Shown here: one piece after another, positions 15,864-24,163 of the stretch
Numbering within the stretch: the stretch's first letter is position 1
Layout: each line of letters starts with the position of its first letter
Assembly (NCBI GenBank): GCA_017634255.1
Contig: JAGBNT010000027.1
Coordinates: 1 to 25,252 of the forward strand
Source of the DNA: Lachnospiraceae bacterium
GTDB taxonomy: Bacteria > Bacillota_A > Clostridia > Lachnospirales > Lachnospiraceae
Direction: 5' to 3'
Length of the DNA: 25,252 nucleotides
Made by a program: the position numbers and the translations under genes
The notes under the pieces: generated by a model
Told to the model about the DNA's origin: nothing
Seen by the model: only the letters and a program-made list of their open reading frames with translations
The model's database searches: none

Positions 15864-17163
15864 GCATAATGGCAAAGGCACCGGCAGCGTGTCCGAAAAC
15901 CTCCGCCTCATCTCACTGGAAGTCCTTTTAAAGTGGGAAAAGGAGGGAGGCAGCTGCGATGCAATGATTACCGAAGTCCTTGAGAATTACGCCTATCTTG
16001 GCAGGGAAAGCAGGAGCTTTATTAAAAGACTGACTGAGGGCTGCATCGAAAATAAAATTCTGCTGGATCATCTTATCGACAATCATTCTAAAATAAAAGT
16101 GAATAAATTAAAGCCGGTAGTCCGCGTGATATTGAGGCTCGGAATGTACCAGCTTTATTTTATGGATCACGTTCCGCCGCATGCGGCGATAAATGAAGCC
16201 GTAAAGCTGGCGAGAATAAAGCATCTCGGAGCTCTGAGCGGCTATATAAATGCTGTTTTAAGAAACGCTGACAGGGAGAGGACGGATATAGAAGCCATAA
16301 AGGACCTGTCCATAAGATATTCCTGCCCTGAATGGCTGTGCGAATTGTTTTTACGTGACCACGGGAGGGAAGCGACCGAAAAGCTATTGCGCTCCTTTAT
16401 CGGAGCAAAAAAGCTCTATATACGGGTCAATAGGGTAAAGACGGACGCAGAAAGCCTTGCCGAAAGACTGGAAAAAGCGGGGATTACTGTAAGAGAGGTT
16501 CCGGGTTTTGAAGAAGCGCTTGAAATAGAGGGGATAGATAGCTTAAAGAGAATACCGGAATTTTCTTTGGGGCTCTTTACTGTTCAGGATATAAGCTCCA
16601 TGAGTGTCGGAAGACTAATAGAACCGAAGAAGGGTCTTAAGGTTTTGGATCTGTGTGCGGCTCCCGGAGGAAAAAGCACTCACGCTGCGGAGAGGCTTAG
16701 AGGGTACGGTACGGTCGAGGCAAGGGATATATCCGATAAGAAGCTCGAACTGATAAGGGAAAATGTGGACAGGCTCGGGCTCGAAAACGTTTTAGTTAAG
16801 CTTTCCGATGCGGCTTTGTACGATGAGGAGAGCCGGGATAAATACGACGTTATGATAGCCGACCTCCCCTGTTCAGGACTGGGGGTAATAGGCAGAAAGA
16901 ACGAGATAAAATACAGGCTCAAAAAAGAAGATATAGAAGCTCTTGCAAAGCTTCAAAGGGCTATGCTGGACGCCTCCTGCCGCTACGTTCATATCGGAGG
17001 GCGGCTGATTTTTTCCGTCTGTACCGTTACGAGGGAGGAGACCTATATGCAAAGGGAATATATAGAGAGCCTTGGGTTTAAGCTTGTGGATGAAAGATTA
17101 TTTTTGCCGGGGGCAGAGGATTCGGACGGCTTTTATTATGCCGTTTTTACAAGGGAGAAATGA
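15856..17163 (+). CDS. rsmB: 16S rRNA (cytosine-967-C5)-methyltransferase
   Basis: The 435-residue protein joins an N-terminal NusB-like RNA-binding domain (about 12-140) to a Rossmann methyltransferase domain. The SAM motif LDLCAAPGGKST (264-275), the catalytic pair C339 in LPCSGLGV and C389 in SVCTVTREE, and the length all match RsmB/Sun, which methylates C967 of 16S rRNA. I take GTG 15856, which overlaps the preceding stop and has GGAGG about 11 bases upstream. GTG 15889 would remove eleven residues that show no family similarity and is a fair alternative. The stop overlaps rlmN by 4 bases (ATGA). Confidence 0.92.
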   Translation: MTRHNGKGTGSVSENLRLISLEVLLKWEKEGGSCDAMITEVLENYAYLGRESRSFIKRLTEGCIENKILLDHLIDNHSKIKVNKLKPVVRVILRLGMYQLYFMDHVPPHAAINEAVKLARIKHLGALSGYINAVLRNADRERTDIEAIKDLSIRYSCPEWLCELFLRDHGREATEKLLRSFIGAKKLYIRVNRVKTDAESLAERLEKAGITVREVPGFEEALEIEGIDSLKRIPEFSLGLFTVQDISSMSVGRLIEPKKGLKVLDLCAAPGGKSTHAAERLRGYGTVEARDISDKKLELIRENVDRLGLENVLVKLSDAALYDEESRDKYDVMIADLPCSGLGVIGRKNEIKYRLKKEDIEALAKLQRAMLDASCRYVHIGGRLIFSVCTVTREETYMQREYIESLGFKLVDERLFLPGAEDSDGFYYAVFTREK

Positions 17164-18194
17164 GAGAGGGAAGAAATTTAAGAAGCCTGCTTTTGGAAGA
17201 AATATCGGAGTGGGTTGTCTCAAAGGGCGAAAAGCCATACAGGGCAAAGCAGATATTTGAGTGGCTGCATAAGCGTACCGCAGGAAAAACAGAGGAGATG
17301 AACAATGTTCCGAAAGCGCTCAGGGAGGCGCTTGAAAACGATTTCGACTGCTTTTGCCCGAGAGAGGTAAAAAGGCAGGAATCCAGACTGGACGGAACGA
17401 AAAAGTTTCTTTTCGAGCTTTCGGACGGCGACAGGATAGAGAGTGTTTTTATGAAATACCGAAGCTGGAACAGCGTGTGTATTTCATCCCAGGTGGGCTG
17501 CAATATGGGTTGTGCCTTTTGCGCCTCCACCATAGGAGGTCTGTCGAGGAATCTTAGCGCAGGTGAAATGCTGTCTCAGATTTATGAGATACAAAGGCTT
17601 TTAGACGAGAAGGTCTCACGGGTCGTAGTAATGGGAAGCGGGGAGCCTCTGGAAAATTTTGATGAGCTCCTAAGGTTCATAAAGCTCCTTACGGACAGCG
17701 GCGGACAGGGCATCAGCATGAGAAATATAACTGTTTCAACCTGCGGTATAGTTCCCAGGATATATGAGCTTGCCGAAGAGAGGCTTAGCATAAATCTCGC
17801 GATATCCCTTCACGCGGCTACGGATGAAAAAAGAAGGAGCATTATACCGGTGGCGAAAAGGTTCGCATTAAAAGAGCTTATTGATTCGTGCAGGGTATAC
17901 TTTGAAAAGACCGGGAGACAGCTTACCTTTGAATATGCCCTGATAGACGGCTTTAACAATACCGATGACGATGTCCTGGCTTTAAAGGGGCTCCTTGACG
18001 GGATTAACTGCGTGATAAATCTTATACCGGTCAACCCGGTTATGGGTAAGGGCTTTAAGGAGCCGGGGGAAAGCCGAATTAAGGCTTTTCGTTCGAAGCT
18101 CGAAAAACATGCGCTGAATGTGACCGTCAGAAGGGAGATGGGACGGGATATAGACGGAGCCTGCGGTCAGCTAAGGGCAAAGGCTCGTAGGTAA
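17160..18194 (+). CDS. rlmN: Dual-specificity 23S rRNA/tRNA adenine-C2 methyltransferase RlmN
   Basis: This 344-residue radical-SAM enzyme methylates A2503 of 23S rRNA and A37 of some tRNAs. Visible are the iron-sulfur motif CNMGCAFC (C114, C118, C121), GSGEPLENFDELLRFI (GEPLEN at 161-166), SLHAATDEKRRSIIP, and the methyl-carrying cysteine C335 in DGACGQL; C107 is a second conserved-looking cysteine. A2503 lies in the peptidyl transferase centre near the exit tunnel. The start overlaps the rsmB stop. No terminator follows; the next 55 bases lead to a small open reading frame before the phosphatase gene. Confidence 0.94.
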   Translation: MREGRNLRSLLLEEISEWVVSKGEKPYRAKQIFEWLHKRTAGKTEEMNNVPKALREALENDFDCFCPREVKRQESRLDGTKKFLFELSDGDRIESVFMKYRSWNSVCISSQVGCNMGCAFCASTIGGLSRNLSAGEMLSQIYEIQRLLDEKVSRVVVMGSGEPLENFDELLRFIKLLTDSGGQGISMRNITVSTCGIVPRIYELAEERLSINLAISLHAATDEKRRSIIPVAKRFALKELIDSCRVYFEKTGRQLTFEYALIDGFNNTDDDVLALKGLLDGINCVINLIPVNPVMGKGFKEPGESRIKAFRSKLEKHALNVTVRREMGRDIDGACGQLRAKARR

Positions 18195-18249
18195 AAAGCT
18201 TTGAAACCTTGCTAGATTTTAAAATAAATGGTAGTATTTAGGGAAATTT

Positions 18250-18351
18250 ATGTCAGGTCTTTGGAAGCATATAGATAAGGTCAGGCTAAACGACAGGGCG
18301 TGGCAGGTTTCATGCCTTGATTTTGTGTTGCTTACAGGTGATTTATTTTGA
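18250..18351 (+). CDS. Small 33-residue ORF overlapping the PP2C phosphatase start (possible leader peptide)
   Basis: From ATG 18250 the frame runs 33 codons (MSGLWKHIDKVRLN to VLLTGDLF) and stops at TGA 18349-18351, which overlaps the TTG start of the phosphatase gene at 18348. An AGGGAA ribosome site lies 6 bases before the ATG. The peptide is amphipathic with no signal sequence and I recognise no family. Arrangement and ribosome site fit a translated leader that couples to stp, but the ORF is short enough to arise by chance, and the gap could simply be a leader. Confidence 0.35.
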   Translation: MSGLWKHIDKVRLNDRAWQVSCLDFVLLTGDLF

Positions 18352-19076
18352 AAGCATTTTCACGTACTGACGTGGGGGTCAAAAGACAAGTAAATCAGGA
18401 TTACGTGTTTTGCTCGGAAGAGGGCGTGGGAAATCTTCCCAACCTCTTTATCGTTGCGGACGGAATGGGCGGTCATAATGCGGGAGACTATGCCTCCAGC
18501 TTTGCGACCAATTTTGTCGTGGAAGAGATCAGGTCGTCTGATGAGAAAAATCCCATAAAGCTCATCCGTTCAGCCATAGAGAAGGCAAATGAGAAGCTTC
18601 TGGAGGATGCGTCCTCGCATCCTGACAAGGATGGAATGGGAACGACCTTTGTTGCCGCCACGGTGATGGAGGACGGCTATCTCTATGTGGCAAATGTGGG
18701 TGACAGCAGGCTTTACCTCGTCAGCGAAGGTCTGACGCAGATCACCCGCGACCATTCTCTGGTAGAGGAGATGGTGCGTGCCGGAAAGCTGGATAAAGAG
18801 GCCGCAAGGCTGCATCCCGACAAGAATATAATCACCCGGGCTGTGGGAGCTGTCAGGAATCTTAAAGTGGATTTCTTTGATATGAAGCTTAAGAGCGGGG
18901 ACAGATTTTTTATGTGTACGGATGGGCTTTCAAATATGGTATCCGAAGCAGGTATAAATGAAGTGCTGGATGAGGACAGGAGTATTGAAGCTACGGTAAA
19001 TGCTCTTGTCGATAAGGCTAACGAATGTGGAGGAAAGGACAATATAGCAGTTATACTTGTCGATCCTTTTGCATAG
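18348..19076 (+). CDS. stp: PP2C-type protein serine/threonine phosphatase (PrpC/Stp)
   Basis: This 242-residue Mn2+-dependent phosphatase removes phosphate from proteins modified by PrkC, its gene neighbour. The metal-binding aspartates are in NQDYV (D18), VADGMGG (D38), CTDGLSN (D192) and GGKDNIAV (D231); GMGTTFVAATV and VGDSRLYLV are also typical. The start is TTG 18348, chosen because MKAFSRTDVG aligns with the family start and AGGTGA lies 7 bases upstream. TTG plus an overlapping upstream ORF suggests moderate, coupled expression. The stp-prkC-rsgA order is conserved in Firmicutes. Confidence 0.93.
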   Translation: MKAFSRTDVGVKRQVNQDYVFCSEEGVGNLPNLFIVADGMGGHNAGDYASSFATNFVVEEIRSSDEKNPIKLIRSAIEKANEKLLEDASSHPDKDGMGTTFVAATVMEDGYLYVANVGDSRLYLVSEGLTQITRDHSLVEEMVRAGKLDKEAARLHPDKNIITRAVGAVRNLKVDFFDMKLKSGDRFFMCTDGLSNMVSEAGINEVLDEDRSIEATVNALVDKANECGGKDNIAVILVDPFA

Positions 19077-19141
19077 GCTCCGTTATGCTAGGGCTTTACT
19101 ATAACCTATGATCCGTTTGATCCGGGGGAATTTATTTATTT

Positions 19142-21685
19142 ATGTCCGAAACAATGATACTTTCAAATAGATATGAGATCTTAAGCAGGATAGGCTCCGG
19201 CGGAATGAGCGACGTATTTAAGGCAATAGATACGAAGCTTAACCGCAACGTGGCAGTAAAGATCTTGAAAGCCGAATATGCTGAGAACACCAGCTTTGTT
19301 TCCAAATTCAGGGCTGAGGCACAGTCGGCTGCGGGACTTATGCATCCCAATATAGTAAATGTATACGACGTCGGAGAGGACGGAGGACTTTACTATATCG
19401 TAATGGAGCTGGTTGAGGGCATTACCTTAAAGCACTATATAGAAAAGAAGCTGCGCCTCACCTTCCGAGAGGCCGTCAGCATAGCCATACAGGTTTCAAT
19501 GGGCATAGAATCCGCCCACAACAATCATATAATCCACAGGGACATAAAGCCGCAGAATATAATCATATCCAAGGACGGAAAGGTAAAGGTTACCGATTTC
19601 GGCATTGCAAGGGCGGCTTCCAGCGATACCATAACCTCTAATGTGATGGGCTCGGTTCATTATACCTCGCCTGAGCAGGCAAGAGGCGGTTATTCGGACG
19701 AAAAGAGCGATATATATTCACTGGGTATAGTGCTTTTTGAAATGGTTACAGGCCGTGTGCCCTTCGACGGGGATACGGCGGTTTCTCTCGCGATAAAGCA
19801 TATTCAGGAGGATATGCCAAGCCCCAGGGAATATGTGGATGATATACCGATCAGTGTGGAACACATCATATATAAATGCTGCGAAAAAAATCCCGACAGA
19901 AGATATTATAATATGTCGGAGCTCGTAGCTGATCTAAAGAGGGCGCTGGTCAAGCCGGATGAGGACTTTGTCCAGATGATACCCATGGGCGGGCTTCAGG
20001 GCGCCACCAAGATGATAACCGATGACGATATGACCTCCATCAGGCAGCAGACCGGAATGATCGATCTGGACGCCGGGGAGCTTAATGCCTTTAGTTCCAA
20101 TGCGGGTAAACAAAAAGACAGGTCCCGGATGAATACGGATGGGGGCTACTACGGGGACGCAGAGCCCGATTATCCCGAGGATGATCGGACATATGCTGAT
20201 GACCGGTATGTCGATGATCGGTATGCTAAGGAGCCCTATGATGACATGTATCCTGAAGAGGACTATCAGGAGGGAGATTACCGCTATCCCGAAGAGGATT
20301 ATTCTGAGGAGAGCGATGAGGAATATTACGCAAGGCTTGAACGCGAAAGAAATGCGGTGATGAAAAAAGCCCGGAAGGACAAGGCAAGAGTTTCCGATAA
20401 AGAGGAAAGGGAGGCGCGTTCAAGAAAGTCCAGGACAGGTTCAAATAAGAGCGGCGCTTCCAAGAAGTCGAAGCCTAAGGATAGCCCTAAGTCTTCTAAA
20501 AAATCCAAATCCAGACGCAGTAGAGAGGATGAATACCGCCCTTCAGCGAGAGGCGGCAGGAACTCCAGGGCTGAACAGGATTTTGATGAATATGATGGAT
20601 ACGATGATGAGGATATGGAGCCCGGGCTTGAGAAGCTTATGACCATCCTCGGTATAGTCGCAGCGATCATCATAGTAGTGATAATCGTAGTTCTCGTAGG
20701 CAGGATAAAGGGGCTTTCCGCTTCGTCGGATACCGATACCGAGGTTTCCGATGAGGAGGTGAGTGTTGAGCTTCCCGAGGTCAAGGGTCTTTCCTTTGAT
20801 ACTGCAAAGCGTGAGCTTGAAAATATGGGTCTTACAGTAACCTCCACTACAGTTCCCTCGGCGGAGGTCGCCAAGGGTAATGTTGTCAGCGTAACTGACG
20901 TGGACGGAAATGATCTGAAGACGGGGGATGAGCTGGAGGAGGGTACAACTGTAATCCTGCTTATCAGCAGCGGAGACAGCGGCAGTTCGGTTCCGGATGT
21001 TACAGGACTCAGCCAGGCAGAGGCAAAGGTGACTCTGGAAAATGCCGGCTTTGTAATAGATATAACAAATTCTGAAAGCGACAGCGTGGAAGCAGGGAAC
21101 GTTATCTCCCAGAACCCGACGGCAGGCAGCTCGGCTGAGGCCGGAAGCACGGTAATAGTAGTCATAAGCAGCGGTAAGGGCTCCGGCAGCGGAGAAGTCA
21201 GGACTGTGCCGGACATAAAGGGTATGAACGAGCAGGCGGCAAAGACTGCTCTTACGGCTGCCGGGCTTTCATTCACTTCGGTAACCGAGGAAAATTCCGA
21301 TACGGTTGCAGCCGGTCTCGTTATTTCCCAGTCACCCGAAGCGGGCACAACGGTTGAGGACGGCTCCAGCGTGGATTTTGTCTTAAGTCTGGGTCCGGCA
21401 GCTCTTGCATACGGCGGGACCTTTAATATAGCTGCGCCTCCCGGATATGTGGAGGGAACGGCGGCGACACTTCTGGTTACAGGCGGAAACTCTATTTTGT
21501 ACCAGTCTACAACCACGAGCTTTCCTGTGGCTATTGCGATAAATAATGCTACAGAGCCCACTGGTCTTTTGACCGTGACTTATACCCAGTCCACTGCGGG
21601 ACAGGAAAATGACGATGGAACCTTTACACAGGGTTCCCAGACCCAGCAGACAACGACCCAGGCACTGACCTTTACACAGTTATAG
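19142..21685 (+). CDS. prkC: PASTA-domain serine/threonine protein kinase PrkC
   Basis: The 847-residue membrane kinase has an N-terminal Hanks kinase domain (about 10-270) with RIGSGGMSDVFKA, K40, HRDIKPQN (132-139) and DFG (152-154). A long linker (about 271-495) has an acidic Tyr/Asp-rich part (about 330-400), a basic Lys/Arg/Ser part (about 401-475) and a short acidic part (478-493). One membrane helix spans 499-520. Three PASTA domains (about 542-610, 615-677, 688-751) bind peptidoglycan fragments outside the cell. A further 95 Thr/Gln-rich residues (752-847) have a beta-sheet look and are not PASTA. The kinase family signals cell wall state and spore germination. ATG 19142 is about 12 bases after GGGGGAA. 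Confidence 0.93.
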   Translation: MSETMILSNRYEILSRIGSGGMSDVFKAIDTKLNRNVAVKILKAEYAENTSFVSKFRAEAQSAAGLMHPNIVNVYDVGEDGGLYYIVMELVEGITLKHYIEKKLRLTFREAVSIAIQVSMGIESAHNNHIIHRDIKPQNIIISKDGKVKVTDFGIARAASSDTITSNVMGSVHYTSPEQARGGYSDEKSDIYSLGIVLFEMVTGRVPFDGDTAVSLAIKHIQEDMPSPREYVDDIPISVEHIIYKCCEKNPDRRYYNMSELVADLKRALVKPDEDFVQMIPMGGLQGATKMITDDDMTSIRQQTGMIDLDAGELNAFSSNAGKQKDRSRMNTDGGYYGDAEPDYPEDDRTYADDRYVDDRYAKEPYDDMYPEEDYQEGDYRYPEEDYSEESDEEYYARLERERNAVMKKARKDKARVSDKEEREARSRKSRTGSNKSGASKKSKPKDSPKSSKKSKSRRSREDEYRPSARGGRNSRAEQDFDEYDGYDDEDMEPGLEKLMTILGIVAAIIIVVIIVVLVGRIKGLSASSDTDTEVSDEEVSVELPEVKGLSFDTAKRELENMGLTVTSTTVPSAEVAKGNVVSVTDVDGNDLKTGDELEEGTTVILLISSGDSGSSVPDVTGLSQAEAKVTLENAGFVIDITNSESDSVEAGNVISQNPTAGSSAEAGSTVIVVISSGKGSGSGEVRTVPDIKGMNEQAAKTALTAAGLSFTSVTEENSDTVAAGLVISQSPEAGTTVEDGSSVDFVLSLGPAALAYGGTFNIAAPPGYVEGTAATLLVTGGNSILYQSTTTSFPVAIAINNATEPTGLLTVTYTQSTAGQENDDGTFTQGSQTQQTTTQALTFTQL

Positions 21686-21690
21686 GGCTG

Positions 21691-22572
21691 ATGAGAGGAA
21701 GGATAGTCAGGGGAATAGGCGGTTTTTACTATGTTAAGACCGATGAGACGCGGGAAATTTACGAGTGCAGGGCAAGGGGCATATTCAGAAAGAACTTGAA
21801 GAAACCCCTTGTCGGAGATGTTGTGGATAGAGAGATCACCGACGCCGGGGATATGGAGGGAAGCATCGTCAATATCTATGACAGGCGAAACTTTCTTATC
21901 CGACCGGCTGCAGCGAATGTTGATCAGGCGATGGTCATTTTTGCCCTTGCTTCTCCGGAGCCCCTTCCCGGTCTGCTGGACAGGTTTCTTATAAGGGAAA
22001 GGTACGAGGGCATACCGGTTATCATCTGTATGAATAAGACAGACTTAGCCGGGGAGGAAAAGCGCAGGCTCTTTTCGGAGATATATTCGATTTCTGGCAG
22101 CGAGCTTCTTTTTATATCCGCAAAAACGCTGGAGGGAGAGGATGAGCTTAGAGGGTGCCTTAAGGGAAAGGTAACCGTACTATCAGGACCTTCCGGAGTC
22201 GGAAAATCCACGATCATAAATATGCTTACCAATTCCCGGCGCAGGCAGACGGGGGAGGTCAGCAGAAAGCTCAAGCGGGGCAAGCAGACCAGCACGGATG
22301 CTGAGCTTATAGAATTGAATGAGGATACCTTCATAATAGATACACCGGGATTTTCCTCCCTGGATATACCCGATATAGATGCACTCGACCTGCAGGACTA
22401 TTATCCCGAGATAGCGGCGAGGCGCGGAGGATGTTTTTTCAGTGGCTGCTCACATACGCACGAGCCTAAATGTGCCGTGCGCTCGGCGCTTGAAAGTAAA
22501 GAGATCAGTATGGAAAGATATGCTTCCTACTCAAATATCTACGAAGAATTAAGCAATAGACGAAAGTACTAA
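21691..22572 (+). CDS. rsgA: Ribosome small subunit-dependent GTPase RsgA
   Basis: This 293-residue circularly permuted GTPase checks late 30S maturation. It has an OB-fold (about 1-65), then G4 NKTD (115-118), SAK (143-145), the P-loop GPSGVGKST (166-174) and DTPG (217-220), and a C-terminal zinc site C248, C253, H255 and C261. The G2/switch region reads [11 protein letters not shown] where most family members have RGRHTT; the expected histidine is Gln199. Other residues look intact. It starts 5 bases after prkC with a weak AGGG site, so it is probably coupled. The rpe and thiN genes that usually follow are absent. Confidence 0.92.
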   Translation: MRGRIVRGIGGFYYVKTDETREIYECRARGIFRKNLKKPLVGDVVDREITDAGDMEGSIVNIYDRRNFLIRPAAANVDQAMVIFALASPEPLPGLLDRFLIRERYEGIPVIICMNKTDLAGEEKRRLFSEIYSISGSELLFISAKTLEGEDELRGCLKGKVTVLSGPSGVGKSTIINMLTNSRRRQTGEVSRKLKRGKQTSTDAELIELNEDTFIIDTPGFSSLDIPDIDALDLQDYYPEIAARRGGCFFSGCSHTHEPKCAVRSALESKEISMERYASYSNIYEELSNRRKY

Positions 22573-22588
22573 TAAACAGGAGATTGCA

Positions 22589-24145
22589 ATGAAACGAGCT
22601 TTGATCATAGGGGCTGGACCGGCGGGTCTTACAGCTGCATATGAACTTTTAAAAAGAGGCAATGATATTGAGGTTACCGTATTCGAGGAAAGCGAGAGTA
22701 TGGGAGGGATATCCAAAACGGTAGAATATAAGGGAAACCGTATGGATATGGGAGGTCACAGATTTTTCTCCAAGGTGGAAAGGGTCAACGAATGGTGGGA
22801 GAAGATGCTTCCCATGCAGGGACGGCCTGCCTATGACGATATTGTTTTGGGCAAGAAGGTGGCTTTAAAGAAGGGCGGACCCGATCCCGAAAAGGAAGAC
22901 AGGGTAATGCTGAGCCGCAGCCGTATTTCCAGGATACTTTTCGAAAAGAAGTTTTATGATTATCCTATAAAAATAAAGCCTGAAACCTTCGCAAACATGG
23001 GGCTAAAAAACACCATGGAGGTGGGGTTTTCCTATCTTGCGAGCATGATACACAAGCGGGAGGAGAAGTCGCTTGAGGATTTTTATATAAACCGCTTTGG
23101 AAAGAAGCTCTATTCCATGTTCTTTGAAAACTATACGGAAAATTTATGGGGAAGGCATCCGAGGGATATAGATCCTTCCTGGGGAGCCCAGAGGGTTAAG
23201 GGACTTTCAATAATCGCCATTATCAAGGATGTTTTTTCCAAGATGCTTCCTAATAAGAAGAACCGCCATGTCGAGACCTCGCTCATAGAGGAATTTTCAT
23301 ATCCCAAGCTGGGACCCGGAGAGCTCTGGGATGTTACGGCGGAAGAGATAGAAAAGCTGGGCGGAAAGATAATAAGGGGCGCAAGGGTTACCGGTTTTGA
23401 AACCGACGGAAAAAGTACTTTTAAAAGCCTTAAATATGTAGAGAACGGAGTGGAGAAGACTGCGCAGGGGGATATATTCATCTCTTCAATGCCGATAAAG
23501 GATCTTGTCGGGGGAATGAATGACGTTCCTCGTGCCGTCGCTGAGATAGCCGAGGGGCTTCCTTACAGGGACTATATGACCCTGGGTGTTCTGGTCAAAA
23601 AGCTCAATCTTAAGAATAAGACCAATGTGCGTACCATTTCAAATATAGTGCCGGATAACTGGATATACGTGCATGACAGAAGGGTTAAGCTCGGAAGGAT
23701 GCAGATATTCAACAACTGGTCACCCTACCTTGTAAAGGATCTCAAACATACGATGTGGGTCGGGCTTGAGTATTTCGCAAACGAGGGGGATAAGCTATGG
23801 AGCTTAAGCGATGAGCAGTTTACCCGCTTCGCGATCAAGGAGATAGTAAAAATGGGTCTGATCAATTCTCCCGCAGAGGTTTTGGATTCACATGTGGAGA
23901 GGGTTAAAAAGGCTTATCCGGCATATTTTGACACGTATGATAGAATAGATGAGGTCATCAATTATCTCAATGAATTTGATAACCTCTATTGTGTGGGCAG
24001 AAACGGGCAGCACCGATATAATAATATCGATCATTCGATGATGACTTCCTTCCTTACCGTGGACAACATCCTGTCCGGGAGAAAGGACAAGACAAATATC
24101 TGGAATGTAAATACTGAAAAAGAATATCATGAAAAGAAGGCATGA
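22589..24145 (+). CDS. FAD-dependent oxidoreductase, UDP-galactopyranose mutase-like/amine oxidase group
   Basis: The 518-residue protein begins with an FAD Rossmann motif, [15 protein letters not shown] (G8, G10, G13), followed by an acidic end of strand 2 (VFEE), and has [12 protein letters not shown] near residue 55. The C-terminal [15 protein letters not shown] is characteristic of a group of flavoproteins related to UDP-galactopyranose mutase and protoporphyrinogen oxidase (COG1232-like) that often occur in polysaccharide or glycolipid gene sets. No signal peptide or clear membrane helix is seen. The substrate is unknown; an envelope sugar or polyprenol role is inference from relatives. 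CAGGAGAT precedes the ATG. It follows rsgA by 16 bases and precedes gpmI by 18, an unusual position. Confidence 0.78.
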   Translation: MKRALIIGAGPAGLTAAYELLKRGNDIEVTVFEESESMGGISKTVEYKGNRMDMGGHRFFSKVERVNEWWEKMLPMQGRPAYDDIVLGKKVALKKGGPDPEKEDRVMLSRSRISRILFEKKFYDYPIKIKPETFANMGLKNTMEVGFSYLASMIHKREEKSLEDFYINRFGKKLYSMFFENYTENLWGRHPRDIDPSWGAQRVKGLSIIAIIKDVFSKMLPNKKNRHVETSLIEEFSYPKLGPGELWDVTAEEIEKLGGKIIRGARVTGFETDGKSTFKSLKYVENGVEKTAQGDIFISSMPIKDLVGGMNDVPRAVAEIAEGLPYRDYMTLGVLVKKLNLKNKTNVRTISNIVPDNWIYVHDRRVKLGRMQIFNNWSPYLVKDLKHTMWVGLEYFANEGDKLWSLSDEQFTRFAIKEIVKMGLINSPAEVLDSHVERVKKAYPAYFDTYDRIDEVINYLNEFDNLYCVGRNGQHRYNNIDHSMMTSFLTVDNILSGRKDKTNIWNVNTEKEYHEKKA

Positions 24146-24163
24146 GCTGAAAGGAGATTAAAA

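Noticed and set aside
19098..19141. Operator from GATCCG direct repeats before prkC
   Set aside because: Two six-base repeats three bases apart are too short to support a regulator site without conservation.
20180..20225. Tandem DNA repeat in the prkC linker (DDRY units)
   Set aside because: The units are degenerate at DNA level and only two to three copies long; better described as biased protein composition.
20326..21561. Long 411-codon open frame on the - strand inside prkC
   Set aside because: It is antisense to the linker, membrane helix and PASTA repeats, has Ser/Pro/Thr-biased low-complexity sequence, no ribosome site and no recognisable domain; biased codon use in prkC explains it.
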